A stretch of DNA of 64,000 nucleotides. Source: Gastracanthus pulcherrimus (Eukaryota; Arthropoda; Insecta; Hymenoptera; Pteromalidae). The translations under genes and the position numbers were made by a program. This document shows, piece by piece, positions 37,242 through 46,200 of this stretch; position 1 is the stretch's first letter; each line of letters opens with the position of its first letter. Location of the stretch: contig OX424572.1 in NCBI GenBank assembly GCA_949152435.1, forward strand, positions 39,694,254 to 39,758,253, written 5' to 3'. The notes under the pieces are model-generated. The model was not told the DNA's origin, ran no database searches, and saw only the letters and a program-made list of their open reading frames with translations.

Positions 37242-40200
37242 CACACGCGCGCGCGCGCGTATCCATACGGACATTTTCTAAAAATAGTATATTATAATTA
37301 CAAATGTCCTAATCCATGGTTCTAACATCTTTTTTTGAAAACTCTTCTTTACTATCACAAAGCTTCCTCTTTTAGAAAGTAAAAAATTAATCTATTTTTA
37401 GTACATACTTTACTTTTAAAGAAATAAGAAAAAGGGTCAGTTTTATAAAAGTTTCAATTTTTGTTTTCCAATGTATAACTATACGGTACTTATAGATTGT
37501 CTCTTACCGAATACACCAAGTCTATAGTTGATCGTGACCAGGATAACGTCATTTTTTACCAAGTAGTCAGGCCCGTAAAGCAAGTCATTGGCGTAGCCAG
37601 CGTAAAAACCTCCCCCGTGAATCCACACCATCACTGCTTTACGAGCATTTGGATCGATGGCACATTTCACGTACACGTTGAGGTGTAAACAGTCTTCGCT
37701 GTCGCTCTGAATTTGTAAAATGATGTCGCGTTGCGCGCATATTGGACCGTACTTCGTTGCATCTCGAACGCCTGTCCATTTCTCGGCAGGAACTGGATCC
37801 TGAAAATCGTATATTTTGCCAGAACGAATTTGATATGCTATGTTAATTATATATTATTAGTAAAAAGGGTGTGCGAATGACTTGTAATGTAACCATACTG
37901 CCGCTTACCGGATTTAAAGACAAATCTTGACAACAAATGTGAATTTGAAATGAAATAAATATTTATTTCTCAGCTAGCAACGCTTTATTGGGGATGAAAA
38001 TCAATCGATCAACCGATTTTCTAACCTTACGAAAAAAAGCACAATATTTTTTTTATATTCCACTAAAAGAAAATGTCTTTCATCGCAAATAAAATATCCC
38101 GAGTAAAAATAACATATCATTATATATGAGTAGTTTTTACTCGAATAATAAATTAATGCAAAATTAACATAATAAACAATTAAATAAAGTTGATGAATTT
38201 ATCGCTCGTATTAAGTATAGATTGCATTTATTTTGACTCTATCGGTCTCCACGAGAAATTAATGGTAAAATTTACTAGTGGGAACAAAATACTAGTTCCC
38301 ATCTAGCGGTGAAGAGGAAAAACATACAAATTGATTGGCAAATTAAAACCACAATGCCATTCTATATTAAATAAAATTGATGAATTAATCGCTTGTATTA
38401 AGTATCTTTAACCTCTTTACCGCTAGATGGGAACTAGTATTTTGTTCCCAATAGTAAATTTTACCATTAATTTCTATTTATACCCTTAAAAAAATTTATC
38501 ATATTGTGTCGAAGATAGTGCTGCCTACATGTTTTCCTGATGAGCCCAGTAGGCAGTACGGGGCGAAACACAGTTTAATTTTATATTGTTTTAAGAAACA
38601 TTATTCGCAAATTAAATTTCGTAGATTTTAAATATACTTTGTAATTCAAAACATTTTCCCTCTTATTGATTACATTTGCCTTTTCAAAAAGTTGTACTAT
38701 GGAGATGCAAGAGATGATATTTTCATCACCTCTCCATTAGAGAGAATGAAATAGGTACAAAATGATAAGAGAAATGTGCTCGTGGAGACCGATAGAGTCA
38801 AAATAAATGCAATAATAAATAATTGTTTTCATTGAAAATTATTGATGTTTTATACATCGCAATAAAATAAATTATTAAACAAAAATTTACCCTAAATGGG
38901 ATTTGAACTCTAAACTTTTAGGTGTCAAGCCATTAACTACGAACACAACAGTCTTGTTATAAGATATGAGTAGAAATTGAAGTAGGCGAAAATCCGACCC
39001 GGATCTGGTGTCTGACAGTCATTGTCAGGCCCAATCAGGCACCTGATCCGGCTCTGACTTGGGGTATAATGGCGCGCGAGTGAGGGCCAAGCTTGGCTGA
39101 AGCGATTATGAGGCGCTAGTCTAGTTGAGCTGTCAACAATAAAAATGTAAGGTAATTATAAAATCTTATAACGGAATGTTAAGTGAATTTTATTAATGTT
39201 AAATTATACTTTAACATTCCGTTATAAGATTTTATCATTACCGATATAAGCTGAAACAAGTGAATTTTATTAATGTTAAATTATACTTTGTTTCAGCTTA
39301 TATCGAAATGACACAGAAGTTGACAAAGACTTTATAATTATCATCAAAGGTAAAGTTACTTGTTTATTTCTTAAAATTGAGGCTAAATAGCTATGAATAT
39401 TCAAATTCATATCGATTCTAGCTTGATTGATTCTTTATGTCTTACACATAGTAGCCAAGAAGTAACATAAATAATATAAAAATGAGGACCAATTAATATA
39501 AAGTACATATTATACTTTTTATTATTTTCTGCGCATATAGTATATTTGTACTTAATTAGTTATAGTAGAGAATAACATTTTACTGTTTTCATATTCAGCA
39601 TAGATATTGATGTTTAGTAACATAAAAAAGTGTTTTAAAATTTTCGATTATCTAAAACTTTGACTCGAATGAATATATTATGGTAATTTGTAATTATCAG
39701 TTTTTTTTTAACAAAATTTCCTTTTGGATGGAGAAAAGAGTCTGTCAAGGTTGAAAAAAATATATATTCATTATTATACAATTGGAGCATAATTATTAGT
39801 TAACAATGTTTACTTCCTTATTTTGCTAGTTGTACAAGTAATATGTGTTAAATGCTAGAATTTTGAACAACAGATAATAAGCTATTAGTTTATTTTTACA
39901 GTAGAAAGAAAATGCATATTACTTTTAATTCTAGCAAACTCATTTCATCTATCAAAAAGAGTTTTCAGCCGAAATTTGTTATATAAGATTCTTGTAATCA
40001 AAGAAGTAAGTAAAAAATAGTCAACAACTTTTGCCTCCTCATAGAGGAAGATTTGTGATGGTAAAAAACAAAGTTTTGCTAAAAACATGTTAGAAACATG
40101 TTTTTTAGAAAATGTCTGTATTGATGTGTCTGTGTGTGCGCGCGCGTGTGTGTGCGTGTGTGTATATGTTTGTGTGTGTCTGGATGTGGATTAACTTTAT

Positions 40201-43200
40201 TCTGAATATAGGTACACGGTGACAATTAATGTTTCGGAGCTCATTTTTTTGTTTTTCATTAAAAGGACGGCAGCTCAAAAAATTTTTCGTTTTTTGATGC
40301 GTTTTTGTCTTTTTAGTGGTTTTCAGATTTATGAGTTAATTTTTTGGATTTTTTGATATCATAGAAATAATATCATCGATTGAGTGATAATGCATTTGAA
40401 AGAACATTGAATTACCTATATTTTCCCATCCGAAATTTTGAATAAGCTATTTTCCTTGTTTTGTTATTTACGAAATCGTCATTTTTTTCAAACGTTTATA
40501 TTTGTGTAATATAACAAGGAAATTTTTTGAAAAAAATTGAGTTGATTAGAAATATGGAGAAGAATATTCTGTAAAGATTTTATGTTCTATCTTTCTTTTG
40601 AAGAGAGAAAAATCTTTTTGTAAAATAGATCGATTTTTATTCAGTAGCGAATTCTGGAGTAAATTGACAGCATTTGATCTGATACTTTCCAAACGGTAGC
40701 TCTGTAGTATCTCTTGAATGAGTTATAAGCCCGTATTACAACAACCTTTATGTTTAGAGATTTTTGAGGTTCGGAGTTCTTCAAAATTTTTGTTTGATCG
40801 CTTATATCTCGAGAATGGCACGGTTATTTTTTACTGAATGGTGCTCATTTTTTTTATTTTTAATAAAGATTCTAAATTGAAAAGAAATTTAAAGATTCAT
40901 CGAATCGTTTTTTTCTTTATAATAATTTTTTGTTTTCTGGATTTTTGAGTTTTAGTTTTTAGTGTCTTTGGTTTGTTAGAAATATTATGATCAATTTAGT
41001 GTAAATGCATTAAACAGAGCATAAAATTACCTATCTTATACAACCCAAATTTTAGATAGGCTATTTCCCTTATTTTGCTGTATACGAAAAAAGTAATATT
41101 TATCACGCTAAACCCGTTAGAGTGAAATTCCACTTGAAGAATGAGTGAAATAAATCACTCTAATACGAGTGAATTATTCACTCTAAAAATAGAATGGAAT
41201 GTTTCACTCTTGAGTAGAATGGGATCTTACTCTATTTTAGAAATTCTTTCCCGATGGACATCAACGAAAAACTAACCTATTTTTTACTTTTTAAGTTTAT
41301 AATATTGCAAGCGTGATAGTAGATACACTTTTCTAGTAATAATAGGTTTACCAAAATAAACAAAATAAAGTCGCAGTAGTTTATATACACAAAATTCATT
41401 CTTCTGCATGTTTCATTATATACATATTTTAAAGTGTTTTTACGTTCCAGCAGGAACTTTCAAAGCATTCTAAACTATAATAATAGAAAATTAAAGTATC
41501 TTCAAATTAAATAATACAATTAAAACAAACTTTCAGAGCAATATTTTTTTTAGAAAAATTACGTTTTACTATTTTTATATAGTTTTTTCAGTATATGACT
41601 AAGAATAGTGGTTAAAAACTTAGTATGATTACAGTTTTAGGAGGAGAATTTTACTAGGTAAGTACTAATCGTAATAGTATATATTTTCTTGTATTCTGTG
41701 TTGTAATGATGGCTTCTGCATAATAGGATGTTACTAGATAACTGCTTATTGGAACAGTATCAACCTAACCTAAAAGTATTGCTAAACACTTCTTTGGAAA
41801 GTTCGAGGTCAAAATATGATGTTCAGGTATTTTCTGTGTTATAATTTTTGTATTTACATCAGAAAATGTTATTAAATAAATACTAAATGTAGTAGTGTCA
41901 ACCTAACATCAAAATATTGAGAACCATATCTTCTTTGAAAATTACGTAGTCAAAATATGTAGGTATTTTTTATATTTTCTGGGTTTATAATTAATGTTTC
42001 TGCATCAAAGAATGTTATTAGATGAGAACCAATCGTAATAGTATCAACCTAACCTCAAAATATGGCTAAAATACTTATTTTGTTTCAAATTACATGATTA
42101 AAATATTATTTCTTTTGGTATTTTTCGTTTTGTAACTATTGTTTTAGCATGAATAAATGTTACTAGATGAGTTCCCACGTGAAAAGTCCCACATGGTTAC
42201 CATATAGAAATCATATGGATTCCACGTGATTCCCACATGGTACCCATATGGTATCTTATGGGAACCACGTAGGAACCACGTGGGCTTTTGGAAAGATTTC
42301 CCAGTGGGATCCCAGTTGAAAACACATGATTCCCAAATGAATTTTACATGGTTCCCACATGATCAACTAAAAAATATAAATATTTAATCAAATAAGCTAG
42401 ATGATATTTACGTGGAAACCATGTGGTAACCACGTGGTCCCTGTGAGTGTTCCACCAGGTTCCCATATGAGTTTCTCTTGGGTCTACAGATATTGTAAAT
42501 ATGCACTTATGAAAAAAACTTTAAGTTCCAGAAAGTTCTTAAAAGCTATAAAATTCATAAAATGAGTGCCTATATAAGTGTTACCATGCAGATGATAACA
42601 CCAAAACTGTGGGACTAAGCTCTAGAATTCCTATTTTTAAAATTTCTATTTAAAAAAAAATATTAGCTTTAGTAGACTATATGAGTATCATGTGGGACAA
42701 TGTAAAAAATATATGGACACCATGTGTTTTGAAGTGGGATCCCACTGGGAAATCTTTCCAAAAGCACACGCGGTTCCTACGTGGTTCCCATAAAATACCA
42801 TATGAGAACCATGTCGGAATCTTGTGGAATCCATATGATTTCCATGTGGTAACCATGTGAGACTCTTCACTAATGGTAATAGTATGCAAAATATCGCAAA
42901 AACACGATTTTTGTTACTAATTTCGAAGTAAAAATATTTATTTATCGCTACTCACCTACAAAGACGCATACGCATATGCACACACACACAAACACACATA
43001 CACACACATACACACGCCCTCACACACACACATAAATACACTCGAACACATCCACACACGCGCGCACGTCTACACGTACACACATATTATACACACAAAA
43101 AATTTGAAGAATAATTATATTGCGATATTTTGAGGTTAGGTTGAAAGTATTACGATTGGTTCTCATCTAATATCATTCTTTGATTCATAAATAATAACTA

Positions 43201-46200
43201 CAATACGAAAGCTACCAAAAAATCATGTGTTGATCACTTAATTTTGAAACAAAATACAGTGCTTCTGCGATATTTTGTGGTTAGGTTCAAACTATTACAG
43301 TTGGTTCTCATCTGGTAACATTCTTTGATACAGAAACAATATTTATAACACAGAAAATACCAAAAATACATATTTTGACCGCGAAATTTGCAAAAAAGAC
43401 ATTGTTTGCAATATTTTGAGGTTAGGTTGACTCTATTACAATGAGCACTTAGCTAGTAACATATTCTATAATAAAGAAACAATCATTATAACATAGAAAA
43501 TACAAAAAAATTATATTGTAACTACGAAATTTGAAAAAAGAAGCGTTTTTATGATATTTAGGGGTTAGGTTGACACCACTAAGATTGGTACTCTTTATTC
43601 ATCATCAAACAATTGAAGATTATCCGTCCGTTTTTTTGCCGACTCACAACTCACATCACAGAACACGTGCGAATGCGCGGGGTTGACGCGAACGATCCGA
43701 CCGTTAGCACCATACGTACCAACTATTTATTCACGTGTCTTCCAAAATTAATTTTAAATAATGAGGTTCAAAACTGCGATAAGAAAATAAAATTCATTTC
43801 CGTTGTCATTTCACTACTGATGTGAAAATTAGAGCGAATAAATATAACTCTATTTTCTAGAGAGAAATATTTCACTCTAGTAGTTAGAGTGAAAAAAATC
43901 ACTCTATTAGAATGAAATTTTACTCTAAATCAGTTCACTCATTTTTTAGAGTGACATTTCATTCTACCAGATTTAGCATGTAGTTTATACGGTTATAATT
44001 ATATGACTAATGAAACTTCGGCAGGTTTGGAAAGTTTATTTTCTCAGTCTACGCTTGACGATTACGCGATGTTTTGTTTTCTTTCAAAATCGGCAAAAAA
44101 TATTGCACCGACTCTGTGACATTTTTCGGGCCAACGTCGATTCTTTTTACTGTCCCATTCTTATCAAAGCGATATAATCCCTTTATTGGTTCAGCACCAA
44201 AAAATAATTTACTGACATACAATATTCAGCCAGAATCAGCCCGAACTATCACTGCTGGCAAATTCTTTCATAAGGTCATATTGGAGCAATTAATTTATTT
44301 TGAGGAAGCTAAGTGGCAATGAATTGGCAGCTGTTTTTCTTTGATCATGCGTAGAGAGGCTTAAACTTGAAAATTGCATATACCTATCTTAGTATAAGTA
44401 TAAGTATATCAAGTTAAGTTATATATATAAATCTTTAAAATAATGATTATTTAGACTAATTAACTGAATTATAATATTTTATACTTGAGAGCCTAGATTT
44501 TAAACTGCAAAAATTATTTTTTTGTAACACATGTACGATATTTGCGCTTTTTTGTGCATTTTAAGCGGACAGGAAGTGGCCCTTTACAGACCGGCGACAA
44601 AAATGTTCCTTATCGCCCGCCCGTCCAAGCGGACTAATGGACTGTTAAAAGACAATATTGTTAAAAGACAATATTGTTAAAAGACAATATTGTTAAAAGA
44701 CAATCGACATCAGGGTGATTGGTAGAACTTGATGAAATAAAAAAATTTGGACTAACTAGTTTCTAGTGAAGTCACTTTTTCCCCCATTTACGGGAATCAA
44801 ATTACTTTTCTCCTGCACTTGCGGGAGAAAAGTAATTTGTGAAGAAAACGTGTAATTTAGGTCTCGCTTTTCAGGGAAAAAAGTGGCCATTTTCGTTCAG
44901 ATAGACATTAATTAAATTATCTTATCTTTCATTTACCTGAAAAACTTTAATATACGATAATAATTATTTCATATGTATGTATATCTCTATATGTGTATAT
45001 AATATATGTGTATGTGTACATATAGGTGTGTGTGTATAAATCAATATATGTGTAGGTATACATATTTTATTTCTTAATAGAACAGGACGACAGTTGCGCC
45101 GTGTCGAAAAACGTCCACATGTGGTTCCGCTTGATAGACACGTAAAACCTCAAAAATCAATACATGTACGAGGTCTGTCCCAAAAGTATCCGACCTACGT
45201 TCATATCTTCGCGCGGGGAGACTCAGGCGACCTCTGGAGGGTACGAACGTCACCAGGAACTCCTAACCTTCTCGTCAGTAGCCTGAGATACCGATGAAAC
45301 GCCTTAGTTCCCGCGCAGCGTGTATTTGTTTACAACGACTTTTTTGCGTTCGTCGCAATTTGCTTATTGCTAAAAATGGAACGAACCGAACAGCGAATTT
45401 GCATAAAATTTTGCTTTAATCTCGGTAAAAGTTGTGCGGAAACTATTGAAATATTGCAAAAGGCCTTTAAAGATGAGTGTATGGACAAAACACAAATAAA
45501 AGAGTGGTGTAGGCGGTTCAAAAGTGGCCGCACATCTGTTGACAGTGATCCTCGTTCATCAAGTCAATGTTGATTGTTTTTTTCGATTATGAGGGCGTTG
45601 TGCACCACGAATATGCCCCTTCAGGCCAGACAATCAATAAAGAGTACTACGTTGAAGTTTTGAAAAGATTACGTAATGCAATCAGGAGAAAACGACCGCA
45701 ACTTTGGGAAACCGGTGACTGGCTTCTTCATCACGACAATGCTCCAGCGCGCGCATCAAACCTTGTGCAGCAGTATTTATTGAAACACAGTGTTGCGCAG
45801 CTCCGCCAGCCTCCATACAGTCCTGATATAGCTCCCTGCGACTTTTGGCTGTTTCCTCGATTGAAAATGCCGATTAAAGGACATCGATTCGACAATAAAC
45901 AGACTGTTGAAACTAATTCGACGAATGCACTAAAGGCGATTCCGAAGTCTGACTTTCAAGAGTGCTTTAATAAGTGGAAATGTCGATATGAGCGTCTTGT
46001 TCAATCAAATGGGGACTACTTTGAAGGATGCCACCCCCCGGATGACGAAGAATAAATCAAGCGCCGAAAAATCGAGGTAGGTCGGATACTTTTGGGACAG
46101 ACCTCGTATCACAAAAAATGCGTTGTACACCATGGGCAAAACGCCTTCACCTTCGGCTCGTGTTCGCTCGCATCCGACTCGTACAGCAAACTCACGCGGG

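Noticed and set aside
38889..38960. Functional tRNA gene on the minus strand
   Set aside because: A and B boxes are present but no acceptor-stem partner exists. The same caution applies to 46,831-46,912, where the anticodon arm is also defective.
44074..44322. 82-residue ORF, and an antisense reading with GLYRFDKNGTVKRI
   Set aside because: The antisense phrase recalls beta-propeller enzymes, but it is short, has no splice sites or catalytic residues that I can identify, and ends in a dispersed repeat.
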